From contig OY759215.1 in the NCBI GenBank assembly GCA_963662175.1, positions 55,321,213 through 55,385,212 on the forward strand: a DNA stretch of 64,000 nt. The letters are read 5' to 3'. This DNA is from Aradus depressus (lineage: Eukaryota; Arthropoda; Insecta; Hemiptera; Aradidae). The first letter of the stretch is position 1, and the number at the start of each line of letters is the position of its first letter. The notes below the pieces were generated by a model. That model ran no database searches, was not told the origin of the DNA, and was given only the letters and a program-made list of their open reading frames with translations. The position numbers were made by a program, and so were the translations under genes. Of this stretch, positions 41,473 to 53,868 are shown piece after piece.

Positions 41473-41644
41473 GTAAGAGGGGAACATTTTACAAATAGAG
41501 CGGTGAGAGAGTGGCGCCCAGTGTACCTGCCTCATTTAATTCTGTTTAGGATCTTGGTGAACACAACTCTAGGAAAAAATCACTTCACCGACTGCCAAAA
41601 TGCATTATCCTTCAAATTCAATAAAAATGTCAAGTAATATATTA

Positions 41645-42290
41645 TTTTTTTAAAAGCAAAAAGTCGTCGGTGAATCACCGACAATGTATTTCCCTAAAAC
41701 GAATTAATTTATTAGCTTTTCGCTCACATTCCAAAACCTGTGGACCGTTTGCGCTAATATTCAATAGTTGACATACATAGAGGCTCCTAAAATCTCATAC
41801 TAAATTTTATTTCGATAAATTCATTACATTTGCAGTTATTATGGGTTTTTGAATTGAAGACCGCTATTATCAAGAAACAGTTTAATTTATTAAGAATACA
41901 CATAAACTCGAATTTCCGCACGATTACAATACTTTATTATACTGTAAGTTAAGTAAGCTTCTCCCCTAAGCCTCGTTCCTTGGATCGAACTGTCTGAACA
42001 TCGATAGGTTTTGTCACACTTATGAAATTTCGTGTCGATATATTTACTCTGTCGGAAGTTTAAGCCTCCTCCCTAGTCCCCTCCTTCCTTTAGGTCGATT
42101 TGGCTGAAAATCAATAGGTGTCGTCGTTAGAGGGTTCACATCAATAGGTGTCGTCAGAGGGTTCACATAAATCGATACATTCATTCTATCGGTAATTATC
42201 ATGCTCACAGACACACACACACACAGACACATTTGTTTTCATATTTGGAATCTGGAGGTCAGAAAACATGATATTCCGTTGAAAACTAGT
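41645..42290 (-). repeat. Family D repeat, composite
   Basis: Several minus units: GTCGGTGAATCACCGACAAT, TCGATAAATTCATTAC, a shared block GACCGCTATTATCAAGAAAC also at 46064, and two direct repeats of ATCAATAGGTGTCGTC (42111 and 42140). Confidence 0.6.
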
Positions 42291-42294
42291 TTAT

Positions 42295-42720
42295 AGCATG
42301 ATTATCATATAATAATAACCTAAACCAACATAATTACTGAAATATCACCCAACAGCAATTAAAATAAATTAAACAAAATAAAATTAATACATCCCATTAA
42401 AAATCACTGATCTAGTTTTGTAACCACGACTGCTGGCACAACTGCAGTTAACAAAAAATAGCTATAACAAGAATGATCTTGGATACAAATATATAAATTG
42501 CGTATTCAATTTATCATTTAGATAACATAATCCTCGCAAAAACTCACATATTAATGCAATTAATATATCAAGAATCAAAATATAAAAAATATATTTCATT
42601 AAAATACAGGAGCGTGTATTATGACCATGTTCTTATGAGACATCTTTAGATGCTTATATGGATTAATGGCCATGGAAGAGAGGTGGGATCTATGAACATG
42701 TACTCAAGCAAAATTTAGTA
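42295..42720. other. Unassigned AT-rich DNA
   Basis: Long A/T tracts; no gene or repeat identified. Confidence 0.35.
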
Positions 42721-42725
42721 TTTTG

Positions 42726-42901
42726 TGACTCATGCCCGGGCTTCAACTACGATGTCATATTGCCTACTACCTACCAGAACGCTCTTTTGTCACTCTTGTG
42801 GACATGATTCTGACTCTACTCTGGGAGTTCTACATTTTACTTTCCCAGATTTTGTAACATAGGAAATGGGTCTTCAACGAGTACGACATAGCACAGGCTA
42901 G
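42726..42901 (-). mobile_element. SINE1 3' fragment
   Basis: GACTCATGCCCGGGCTTCAA to GCACAGGCTAGGG; truncated. Confidence 0.7.
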
Positions 42902-42962
42902 GGAACACCACACTTTGTATTTTGACGCTATTTATTTTTTAATGTATATTATATATACACCT

Positions 42963-43056
42963 ATGTAGGACTCCCATGGTAGAGCCGGGCTCATGTCGAC
43001 AGAACGATGTGGTAGTAGGTGATATGATCTCGTAGTTAAAGCCTGAAAATGAGTCA
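42963..43056 (+). mobile_element. SINE1 3' fragment, opposite orientation
   Basis: GTAGGACTCCCATGGTAGAG, GTGATATGATCTCGTAG and ATGAGTCATAATAAC. Lies 60 bp from an inverted fragment. Confidence 0.7.
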
Positions 43057-43589
43057 TAATAACTATTAAGATAGTTAAAAGTTTTATTTACCAGAGATTT
43101 CTGCATAAACCAAGTAAACGTCTGAAAAAAAAGGCATGATGTACGTCATGCAACGGAGAGACAGATTTGGTTCACATTTTGATGTAATGTATTTTCACTG
43201 GAATGAGCCAAATGTACCAAGTTTCAGCCTTCTATCAGTGACTGAAAAATGGATGGTCAAATTTGACATCACCAAATCGAGTTAGTATAAATTATATAAA
43301 AATATCTACGAACATTTAAGCAAGAGATTACAATATTTTGTTAATAATAAAGAGAAAACATAGTAGAGAGAAAATTGATTTTGTGAAAGGCAACTTCAAC
43401 TGGTTATACGTTAGAGGAATGCCAGAGGAAAGTAAAGAAAGTAACAAACCGGTTTGTGGAGCATACTTCAGAAGGTCACTATAAATCTCTAACTATATGT
43501 AGACACTTATGATACCTACTTCGTAGCGGCAACATTTTCTCACACCTAAATATTGTAATAATTTTAATATTTTCTTTATTATACCTAAG

Positions 43590-43815
43590 GAATCTACTGT
43601 AATCGTGAGAAAATCCGAGATCAAGTCTTGAATGGGTTTTACGATTCAAGGTGCCCTGAATACTTTTGATTATTTTCGCTATGTCTGTCTGTGTGTCTCT
43701 GTGTATGATTGGAATTTGGAATTGGAAATTTGAGAGCGCTCTAATACAGCTTTATAGCTATGAACTTAAAATTTTGAATGAAGAAGTCACATGTGCTAAC
43801 TTAGATCTGATTAGA
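43590..43815 (+). repeat. Family C repeat, 5' half
   Basis: GTGAGAAAATCCGAGATCAA, GGTTTTACGATTCAAGGTGC and ATTTGAGAGCGCTCTAAT; runs into family D. Confidence 0.55.
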
Positions 43816-44145
43816 TACATTTAATACATCGACAGATATTCGATTTTTTGAGTTGAGCTCCCCCTCCTATAACCCTCTCCTCCTTCTCTTCGGTCATTAC
43901 ATAGGGAATTTTAGTTGTTAGGGATTTAATGCTTAGCCCCTCCTCTAATCCTCCCCTTTCCTTACTCTTGTTTGGCTGAAAATCGATTGGTGTCGTCCTT
44001 ACAAAGTTCTGGAAACAGATCCAAAATTTCATGTTGATATATTCATTCTTTCGGGAGTTATCGCTTTCACAAACCGACGGACAGAACTTTCTGACCGATT
44101 ACGTAGCTGTCCCTATCTATACTTCTTATAGCCAGGGGAGGGAGT
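43815..44145 (-). repeat. Family D repeat
   Basis: Two partial units (CATCGACAGATATTCG; AAATCGATTGGTGTCGTCC; ACTTCTTATAGCCAGGG terminal block). Confidence 0.55.
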
Positions 44146-46060
44146 AAAAATAATTATATGGACCACTTTTATAGTGCAGACTCTGGTTGCTAAGCATATA
44201 CTTGAACAAATCCCCCCCAAAAAAAAAAAAAATGTTTGATGTAAGCAGAGAATTCCTGTTTCGTAGCCCGAATTAATATTGGTCACTGTAAAGAAATATA
44301 GACACACAATAATAAGTTGAAAACAGGGGCTGACTTTCTGGGAAACGGATGATCATATTTAATTATATCGTATTTCTAGTTTTCCAATTCATACAATTGC
44401 CCAAGTTGACAATTCAGCAATTAAAAATATTAGTCAGACCCTAATTTAGGCTACGACGTTGAAGAGGACGTGATGAAGCAGGTATATATCGAGATGAAAA
44501 AAAACAAAAACGAAGAACGAAACAGAAATAATTACAACGAAATTAGTAGGAAGAAGAATGGAAGATAATAACAGGGTGGAGGGGTAGTTAAGCTAATGTG
44601 AGTCGACAAAAGTGGCTACCGTGTTGTGGACGGAGGAAGGGGGTGCATGTTTAAGTAGCCGGATTCCATGGAACCACTTGGCGAGGAAATAGTACTTGTT
44701 CTGAAGATCAGGCGGATACTAGTTGGCCTAACTCATGTAGCTATCTTGTGTCCAGTGAAGTTCACTCTCTTCTGTAAAGACATGTCTGTGTATGATTCCC
44801 TTTGCTTGAGGAAAGGATGGTTTGCAGAGTGAGGAGATAGGTCGGGAGAGGACCACTCCATAACTATGGAAATTAGTGGATGTATGAGTGAGGATTTACA
44901 AAACAAGATCCTTAACAACAGTACGTTTAATCAATTTTTTTTTTATTTGTATGTGTATAAATAGAGGATGAAGAGCCTCATTTATTCGGATAGCAACAGA
45001 AAATAATGTTGACATTTTAATAGAGGGAGGTACCTCTATGTTTATGCCGCTGTAGTTCAGTGTTCATCTCTATTTGAGGATAATGAGGTTGTTAGAGGAG
45101 GCCCAGCCCCAAATAGTTGGTCTACTAACTTCTCCTTTGTGATAGCCGAGTTAGTAACCGGATACAGGGTCCCCTTACAGCCACCCACTGTAATCAGCTG
45201 TATCTTGAAACACAAGGTACGGATAAACGGAGGTTTCGGATAATCCAATTGGCAAGATTGTAAGGATCAAGTAAAGGGTCTACTGACATTTATTTTTCCT
45301 TTATTTGGGATTCGTGGCATCAACTGCTGTGGCTACTATCGACGCGCTTTCTACAAGTAGGCCACCATATTCTACATGTGTACGTGCAACATTTGAATTG
45401 AGGAAGTCTGACATATTATAAACATTTATAATAAATAAATAAAACAAACTTCGTTATCTCAAGAAATTACCGGTTTCAGCATTACTCCATCGTCACAATA
45501 TTTCAAAAAATACGTGTGCTGTCATCCGTCGTCACTGGCTGCTGGTCGAGTACTGTGGGCCCAGCCAGTGACGACGGTTTCCACCGAAAGGTATGACAAC
45601 TGTAATATATTTACTGGCGGAACTAACCCCTTAGATTATATACGTGTGTGTCCTTAAGACAGCACGACCAGATTACAAATCACGTGCGACCAGCGATTTG
45701 CGAAGTTCACTTATGTTCAAACTTCGTGAAATGAGACAATTTGATTTTAATATCATGGATATTCCAGAGTTTCCCTAGAGAAACGAGGCGATCGTATGGA
45801 AGCCGGATTAAATCCTTGAAGGAGACGGAAGGGAGAGCGAGGGTCAGCCCAATTTGGGAAATTCTCCGACCGATTTGGGTCTCTTTTCAGGGATAGAATG
45901 CCAACACTTCCAATATAGGTAGGGAGGGAAGGCCAATATTAGCATGGAGCCAATAGTAGGGCCTTATTGGTAAGCATACCAGCCTCTGTCTACCTCAAAT
46001 CTGTCACTCTCATCAAAATATTTGTGGCCACTTGTCCAATAATTCTGTTTGCTTTTCCGA
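44146..46060. other. Mostly unassigned; possible decayed elements
   Basis: 45160-45250 has GTTTCGGATAATCC and CGGATAAACGGAGG, a style typical of Tigger ends. 45420-45600 has a weak fold-back (CGTCACTGGCTG and CAGCCAGTGACG) with TACCGGTTTCAGC. A GC-richer block 45770-45960 is unexplained. Confidence 0.3.
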
Positions 46061-46063
46061 CGG

Positions 46064-46540
46064 AAGACCTCTATTATCAAGAAATTACTTAATTTATTAG
46101 GAATTCCTATAATTTCGGATTTTCGCACGATTACAATAATAATTTATTATACAATAAGTTAAGCCTCTCCCCTAATCCCCCCCCCTTCCCTTTGACAGAT
46201 TTGTCTGAAAATCGATAGGTTTTGTCCTTTTTGGGTTCTGATCACACATATGAAATTTCGAATCGATCACTTCATCACTTTTATTCTATCGGCAGATATC
46301 AAAGTTTTGGTGATAAACCTCCCCCCTCCTTTAGGTCGATTTGGCTGAAAACCAATAGGTGTTGTCGTTAGAGGGTTCTGGAATCACATATAAAATTTCG
46401 AGTCGATACTTTCATTATATCGGGAGTTATCGTGTTCATACTCACTTTTTTTTTCATATTTGGAATCTAGAGGTAGGAAAATATGGAATTCCGTTGAAAA
46501 GCACATCGCAGATTACATAACTTTCCCTATACTTCGTACA
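46064..46540 (-). repeat. Family D repeat, composite
   Basis: Starts with the GACCTCTATTATCAAGAAAT block shared with 41862 and continues with GATTTGTCTGAAAATCG, AATCGATCACTTCATC and CCCTATACTTCGTACAGCTGG. Confidence 0.6.
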
Positions 46541-47185
46541 GCTGGTAAAGTAAAAAAAAAAAAAATTGCGCCTATGTAAACAGAATGTAGCATGGTGTTG
46601 ACGTAATTTATCGACAAGAGAAAGGACTGAATGTACTACTGTGGCCACTTGTTGCTTCAGTGAGTACAAGACTTATTAACGTCCTGATCAGTTTCAATAA
46701 TTCTGAATGAGCCCCTAAGTAATAGAGACGCAGCGCAAATGGTACTCATTTCCTGCTATCCTTTCATTAGATAATTTAACAAGATGGGTTCAAATTGAAG
46801 TCATATGTGGAGACCAAACCAAAACACACATCAAGAGATATTGTTATAGGTAGCATAACAGACGTGTAACTGTTCCTAATTGTCCTTCTGGGGAAGTCTA
46901 ATCACAGGTTGCTACCAGCTGCTGCACCTTATTGCCTGTAGGTGGTAGGTGGCTGATATCTGAGTCAGGGTAGAAGGCAACCTGTTAACCGCTCTCAATA
47001 TAGGTAAAGAGGCAACTTCACAGAGAAACGGCAATTTTAACGATAGCTAATGGCCCAATTTGTACTGTTACCACCATGTCTTTGTATATAAAGAAAAACA
47101 GTGTTATCAGTTTTTTTTTTCTTCTCCCAACTTCTATGCTCTAACAAACGCACAGACCATAGAATGGTTAAAACCTGTTTTCACG
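46541..47185. other. Unassigned
   Basis: No gene or repeat recognised. Confidence 0.3.
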
Positions 47186-47186
47186 T

Positions 47187-47228
47187 TTCCACAATATCTC
47201 CGCGTTTTTCAACATAGAAGTTGTAAGA
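47187..47228 (+). repeat. Fold-back family tail fragment
   Basis: TTTCCACAATATCTCCGCG then TCAACATAGAAGTTGTAAG, nearly the same as 53978-54018; joined directly to a SINE1 head. Confidence 0.5.
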
Positions 47229-47296
47229 CCTCGGCCGGGTTTCGAACCCGCGATCTTGAGCTCAGTAGGCTAGCACTCTTAGCCACCGGCGCCCTC
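47229..47296 (-). mobile_element. SINE1 tRNA-like head only
   Basis: Minus strand GAGGGCGCCGGTGGCTAAG to GGTTCGAAACCCGGCCGAG. Box A is disturbed. Too short for a tRNA fold. Confidence 0.75.
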
Positions 47297-48600
47297 TTAT
47301 CAGTATTTCGGTTCCAGTTACACGTTATGTCCTTAGGGTACTTTGTTTCTAAGTTTAAACGTTTTAAAAATTTCTCAAATCCTTGTAAAATGTTCAATAA
47401 TTAATTTAATAAATTGAACAAATGTTGTCCACGTTTATTCAAACAATGATATGTACACTGATTTCATTTAGATTGTGTTTTGTCTAAATTAAATTTATGC
47501 TTCTTCCACTTTTTCACATTTCAGTATTTTATAAGTGTGTTCAAAATATAAATCTTGATCAATTAAAAATATATTAGAATTCTTATACATCCAACACTGT
47601 TAACGCCAAACAATAATTTAGCTGAGGCTGAGCATTAGTTTTTTTTTTATCTAGGAGGTGAAAAAACCTTGGTCGGCCATCTTCCTTAAAAACAAACAAA
47701 TACTTCATATTTTACACAAAATATCTAAATAAACTAATACTATTTTTATTATATCTAACAATAACATAAATTCTTTAAATCTATTCAAAATAATATACAT
47801 ACTAAATATACGAAAATATATACATATACACACAAAAATAGTTCCTTTAACACAAACAGGTATACAATAAAATTAAAACTAATAATATAAATGAAAATAT
47901 ATTAATATAATTCTAAAACTAACATTAATTAAATGTGAAGTGATCCTTCACATAACTATAATAATATATAAACTGCCAAAATCATAAACATTCCTTTTGG
48001 TTTCGCCTAGTTGGGTGAAAATAAACTTTTTTATAGAGGAAGACAATGTGAGTTTCCAGTCATAGAAGGGCTGACCAGAGCAGAAGAGATATATTTGCCA
48101 AGTAATAAACGAACAATAAATAGTTTTCTCTATGACACCGCAGTTATTTATAGTTACTAGTTTGTTTTAACAACGCAGTTATTAACGTCAAGTCCAAACT
48201 AATAGATTATAAACGGGGTTTAAAGTAGAACAGACCGTCCTAAATCTTTTTAAGTTAAAAACTTTTTCTTCATATGACTTTTTTTTTTCTTTACCTTTTA
48301 CCTCTTTTTTTGTATGAAATATTTATAACTAATTGTATACAGGGTGGTATATAACAAAGTCAATGCGACACCATATATCCACTCACATGAAAGATATCTA
48401 TTTTTGGGACAAAGACACAATTTTTCCCTATTTATCCTGATTTTAAATCCATCTCTGAATTTCCTACCCTTGGGGGCTGCGCCCACAACAAACTTTTCTC
48501 CCTAATGCTACGCTACATATTTCTTATCAAATTCTGAGACTAAAAAAATTTTTTTTTTATAACTCCCGGAAAAGTCTCTCTTTGGAGAAGTTTTATATAT
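47297..48600. other. Unassigned AT-rich DNA
   Basis: Extremely A/T-rich; no exon or repeat family recognised. Confidence 0.35.
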
Positions 48601-48601
48601 G

Positions 48602-48672
48602 TAATAATAATCTCCTCAGGGCGGGATTCGTGGTGGATCTATGCGACCAAAACCCTACGCCCACACGGCTAA
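48602..48672 (-). mobile_element. SINE2 fragment
   Basis: Minus strand CCGTGTGGGCGTAGGG, GGTCGCATAG, then ATCCCGCCCTGAGG; the middle is missing. Confidence 0.6.
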
Positions 48673-50440
48673 TGTCAAATGACACAAAAATAATATTTAT
48701 GAGATAAGTATTCTTGGAGATATTCAAGGAGGCCCAAAGTTATATGCGATATTCATTTTTCTGGGGGGTACCAGAATAGTGTTGTCATAGGAGTCCCTCT
48801 ACTTCCATTCTGTTTTATAAAAATCAATCAATGAGAACGTCTAAAAGCACGACAACTCTTCTCTCCTACCCTCCTACGATGAACTAATAATAATTATTAG
48901 AATATAAGGAAATGAAGCCATTGTAATGAACCATCTCTAAGTTTCTACATTTTGTATTATATTTTCACCAAGAAATTAACATATGTGGGGTACTTACGCA
49001 AACAAGAATCATGACAATGAGAAAATTATAAACTCATGTAAATATTTGATTAGAAAGAAACAAAATTCGTATAAAATGCCCCTTTCAGACGGGCAACTTT
49101 AACAAAATTACAATGACAATAACAGTGTGTTGTATTGTTCAGAGAACTGCGAGGATTCACAACTTGGTTTGTTTTCAACTTTCTATGTTTGGGGATATGT
49201 TCAAAAATATACTTTTAACATCCTGGAAAAGAGGCACAATTTTGCATTAACTAAAATTGATGTCAATTTTTTTTTGCTAAACGATATTTCTGGGGCGAGT
49301 GCGATCCTATGAGATATCTGTACTAATATATAAAGAGAGAACTTTTTTTTGTAAGTATTTGAGGTAATCTCAAAAAGTACTTAACCGATTTGGATAATTC
49401 TTTGACCGTTGAGAAGCTTATTTCTATCAATTGGTGCTATACATCTTCACGTTGTATCAAAAGTGAGCTAAGCAGTGACGATAAAAGGTAAGCAAGCCGG
49501 AGGAAGAAACGGCCGTCCGGTCGCCATTTATTATAGACGCTGACTAAACTCTTCAAGATATATCAAAATGATGTAAGGTGGAATTGTTGGCAATAAAAAG
49601 TCCTCAACTTAGAATAAAAAGTTCTACAAAAAAAAAAGTGAACAACATATTTATATGTACTTATGTCTGTCAGTTTGTTTGTAACAAATTGACTCAAAAA
49701 ATACTGAATCTATTTTGATGAAATTTCATATGTAGCATCCTTTTAAGCCTGATTGAATCATAGGCTATGTGGCGTCTCGAATATTTGAACGGCGAGGAGA
49801 GGTTTTCAGGAAATTTTACAAGTCCGGTTCAAACGTAGACCACTTGAGTTAAACTTTAACGGAAGACTTTCCGAGATTAATGTATAAAACCAAGAATGCA
49901 GCTAATCAAATTTCCAACGTTTGATAATATGGATATTTGGAAGACGCTGCTAATATGGCTTTCAATTTTTGAATTGAACATTGAATAGAACATCGTTTTA
50001 TTTCATTTCCATTTTTGAGAGAGGGGGGGGGGGGCCGAGAAAGTCATAAGTCACTGGCCTCAAATTCATGTAACTTAAAGTTACAAACCGGGCAGATAAG
50101 GTTACTAACCAGCTTAAAGTTACTCTGGCTGAAGTAGCCTGCAAGTATACAATATATGTCCACCCTGTTTGCACTATGTACAGTTATCTGCACTGAAAAA
50201 ACAAGTATGGATATGGTAACTGTATGACTTTGGTTGTTCCCTATTTAGCTGCTTTTCATACGGTGAACATATCAAGCACTCGTTACAACCATTTCAAATA
50301 AGTAAGTTTATATCGTTGTCATGAATTCTAAAATTTCAAATCATATTTAAAAAAATCCTGAATGGCACGGAAACCCAGCCAGCCAAACACCTTTCTTAAA
50401 AATTGCACATCTTGAACTTTCGATATTTTTTTATGGCCCT
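48673..50440. other. Unassigned, with interspersed-repeat style sequence
   Basis: 49350-49760 carries AAAAAGTACTTAACCGATTT and TATTTTGATGAAATTTCATA, wording typical of dispersed insect repeats. A G-run lies at 50023-50034. No protein trace. Confidence 0.3.
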
Positions 50441-50640
50441 TTTCGGAAACCACTGTAGAAATCAAAATTTAGTAGAAGACCAGCTAATATTTCTACAGGA
50501 AATGTGGTAATTTTATTATTTAATTATATTTAATATTTATTAATTACTCTTTTTTTGTTTTAATTATTATTAATTCAATTATTTTATTATTTATTTATTT
50601 TATTTTACAAAATTTTCATTATCACAGAGAAAAAAGCCTT
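50440..50640 (+). repeat. LINE 3' UTR piece
   Basis: CGGAAACCACTGTAGAAATC, TTTAGTAGAAGACCAGCT and ATTTCTACAGGAAATGTGG match 40325-40415. Confidence 0.6.
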
Positions 50641-51597
50641 TTTAGCTGGATGTTTTAACTAATACCATCGTTTAAAAAATGAGTGCTCAGATAATAATTA
50701 GAACAATGAAATGTCTGAACCGGTAATAAGACCCCTTGTGACAATCCTGATCTCCCCGGATAACCATCTCAAGTAAAATACATCACGCCAAATCTAAGAA
50801 AATAACCAAGAAATTAATCAAAATATCAAAATTTGTCAGGAGTTCAGTGAAACGAGTAGCAACAAAAGCCCGGAAAAAATGTGTAATACAACTAGATTCA
50901 CAATTCGAAAATATTGCGAAGACATTAAATGAATTATCTAAGTTAGGTAAACTTAACGAGTTGAAGTAGACCTATTGAGAATATGTGGCCCTTGTCGCAC
51001 GGATCTTCTATAGTTCTGAAAAAGCACATTTATATAGTAATATTTGATCATTATTCAAGGAAAGCTTATGAGGCTACAAGCAAACTATTTTCTGGTGTCT
51101 AGTCAATATAATTGAAGCAGAAATATGGAGCAGACATTCAGTAAGTTAGATATTATTCAATAATCAATTTTATATCGCTTAAAGAGTAAAAAGTCACATT
51201 TGGATGAAAGAAAATGAAAAGGTTTCCATAATTTGTTTTTCAAATAATGTTCTACAGTTGAAAAAAACGGGAAACGAATCCGGTTGAGTCTAATTTTCCA
51301 AGAAGCTCGTCTAAGAGCTATGTCCTTATTATTTCTTAAAACTCCCCCTTCAACTTTTCAAGATATTATTTACAATTTTTAGCCGGCTTCGACGTCTCAA
51401 CATTTCTAAGTTACACAACATTGCTGCTGCAATACAGCAAAGCATAAAGAAAATAAACAGAAAAAATTTAAACTCAGATCACAGCTTTTCATCATTTCAT
51501 TCAGTAAGTCAACTTTTAATGCTGATTTATGGAGTGCTTGAGTCAATTTCATTAACCTAATTAATTGTATTTTATATATTTCGCTTTTATACTTTCT
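50641..51597. other. Unassigned
   Basis: AT-rich; no signal. Confidence 0.35.
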
Positions 51598-52200
51598 TAT
51601 ACCTTAAGAAGTATTGCAATCGTGCAAAAATCGAGATCAAGTTTTCAAGATTCAAGGTCCCCTGCATACTTTTTGACCATATTGTCTGTTTTTATGTGTA
51701 TGTGGTTGGGACTTCGTGAGCGCACTAACGCAGAAAGGATTGTAGCCATGGACTTGAATTTGTGGAAGTCATATGTGCTAACTTAAATCGAATTCGATTT
51801 TGGCCGAAATCGGACGAAAATAGAGACAGTTTTACTTCCCAGTCAGGTTTCATTTTACAAGATACCACTTATATTCATGATCACGAAATATTTTCAAATA
51901 AAAGTTTTAAAAAAAACTGGAAAGCACATATAGAAAATACTTTTTTTTCGAAGGTCGCTCGATTTGCGAGATACTCACCTTAATATCTATACTAAATATT
52001 CTGAAATGTAATTTTGAAACCCATTTTTTTTTTTAAGCGTTCGCTTTCTTAATCGAAAATTAAAATTTGAGTCTTGCCAAAAATGTTCCTTATAACATTA
52101 AATGCCTTCAGAATTGAGACAGCACCAATACGAAAAATGTTCGACCAACCGCCCCAAAAATCGAACAATGAATTTCCTTAGAAAATATTTCTAAGTAATG
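51598..52200 (+). repeat. Family C repeat, longest copy
   Basis: Runs from CAATCGTGCAAAAATCGAG through TGAGCGCACTAACGCAGAAA, ACAAGATACCACTTATATTC and GATTTGCGAGATACTCACC to AATGTTCCTTATAACATTAAA; the best template of this family. Confidence 0.65.
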
Positions 52201-52294
52201 TTTAAATTTTAAGGGCAAATAATTTTAAAATAACGTTTTACTATCGGTTGGTTTTTAATGAAAAATATGATAATAACAAAAAAATATATTTGTG

Positions 52295-52564
52295 ATGTGG
52301 CCATAACAGGACTTTCTTACACCAACCACCTTTGTACAGAGTACTCTTTCTCACCCTCCCTCCTCTCAGATTCATTTCATACCGGCATTACTGGGTATAA
52401 GAAAGTCACTCTCAGAACTACTCTGAACAATAAAACAAAGAAAACCGCTGACGTCAACACATTACTTTCATATACCCACCCAGTAATGCCAGTATGAAGT
52501 ATATGAGGTGGGAGAGGGTGGAGGTGAGTGATCAGGACCTTAACCAAGTCCTGTTAACGCCACG
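52295..52564. repeat. MITE E, copy 3 (best preserved)
   Basis: Ends GTGGCCATAACAGGACTT and AAGTCCTGTTAACGCCAC are inverted with two mismatches. The inner arms CATACCGGCATTACTGGGTA and TACCCAGTAATGCCAGTATG are inverted with one mismatch. The centre, about 55 bp, is unpaired. Confidence 0.8.
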
Positions 52565-52903
52565 TAACATATATTTTAATAAAAATTTGAACAAAACTAA
52601 ATACATATTTATGTACATATTTTTATTATTTTAATTGTTGAGTCTTTGTTAAGTTCTCTCTAGTCTGACTAGCACGACGTCTGTTCTGCTCTCTTCTCTC
52701 CGTGCCCTGCCCTGCCACGATCCGCCCCATGTATGCTGTTGTTCTCTGCTAATTTCATGTCCACTTGTCTCTCACAGTTAAAATTCAATGTCAGGTCACC
52801 GGATTGTCAGGTTCATTCCATCACTACTTTATTATTCATCTATTTTTATTTTATTTTTCTTCTATATTACAAGAATATTTTTAATTTTAGTCACTTTTTC
52901 TTT
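52565..52903. other. Unassigned
   Basis: No gene or repeat identified. Confidence 0.3.
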
Positions 52904-53252
52904 TTAGGTTAGGTTAGGTTTTATTACTCATGCCCGGGCTTTAACTACGAGGTCATATCGCCTACTACCAGAGCGCTCCATCGTCGCTCTGGTGGACATG
53001 AGCCCGACTCTACTGTGGGAGTCCTAAATTTTGCCTACCCTAAATTTTTATTCACCTAGGGCAGGGGTCTTTAACGAGTAGCTGACATCGTACAGGCTCG
53101 GGACCATCGCTTAACGTCCCATCCGAAGGACGGCGTGCTCAAGTTTATTTTACCTCCCAGATAAAATAAACTAAGGGCCTCGGTCGGGCTACGAACCCAC
53201 AACCTTGAGCTCAGAAGGCAAGCACGCATACCACTGAGCTACCGGCGCCCTC
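52904..53252 (-). mobile_element. SINE1, full length, telomere-like tail
   Basis: The 3' end on the plus strand reads TTAGGTTAGGTTAGG, three TTAGG units. The whole body follows to ACCGGCGCCCTC. Flanks CTTTTTCTTTTTA and CTCTTTCTTTTTA look like a 13-bp target duplication with one change. Confidence 0.92.
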
Positions 53253-53373
53253 CTCTTTCTTTTTACTATAGGTTCTATTTTTATTTATTTATTTTTTTGC
53301 TTCTTTTCATTAGTTTTCTTTATTCTTAGAGATTTTTCTATCTTATATATACTTTATTAATTTATCAAGTTTC

Positions 53374-53600
53374 TGTCATATCGCGCTCTTTCGTCTCTAG
53401 TGGACATGAGCCCGACTCTACTGTCCGAGTTCTAAATTTTGCCTACCCTAGGGCAGCGAACTTTAACGAGTACCTGACAACGTACAGTCTCAAGACCATC
53501 GCTTGAGCGAAGGTCGGCGTGCTTAAATTTATTTCACCCCTCAGATGAACTAAGAAATAAACTAAGGGCCTCGGCCGGGTTTCGAACTCACGATCACTCA
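53374..53600 (-). mobile_element. SINE1, truncated
   Basis: TCATATCGCGCTCTTTCGTC to GGCCGGGTTTCGAACTCACG; the 3' tip and tRNA 5' end are missing, plus small deletions. Confidence 0.8.
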
Positions 53601-53868
53601 CGATAATAAGAATATACCTATTTCAAAATTCGTTGCTAACTCAAATTTTGAAAATTGGAAATTTAATAATGAACATTTTTTGTAAGGTCCTCTTTTTCGA
53701 TTGGATTAACTGTTTTCGCGTAATTTAAGCAAACGTCTTAAAAAATGTGTTTAAAAACGTTATTATATGACGGATTTCGACATGCATCTTTCAAACCGGG
53801 CGTCTTTCGAAAAATCCGATTCTGCAGGCTATACGGAATAAATACGGAATCTTGTATAACGTACTTAG

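Noticed and set aside
45420..45600. Another hammerhead pair
   Set aside because: TACCGGTTTCAGC and a fold-back are present, but core C3 is G in both arms and stem I does not pair convincingly.
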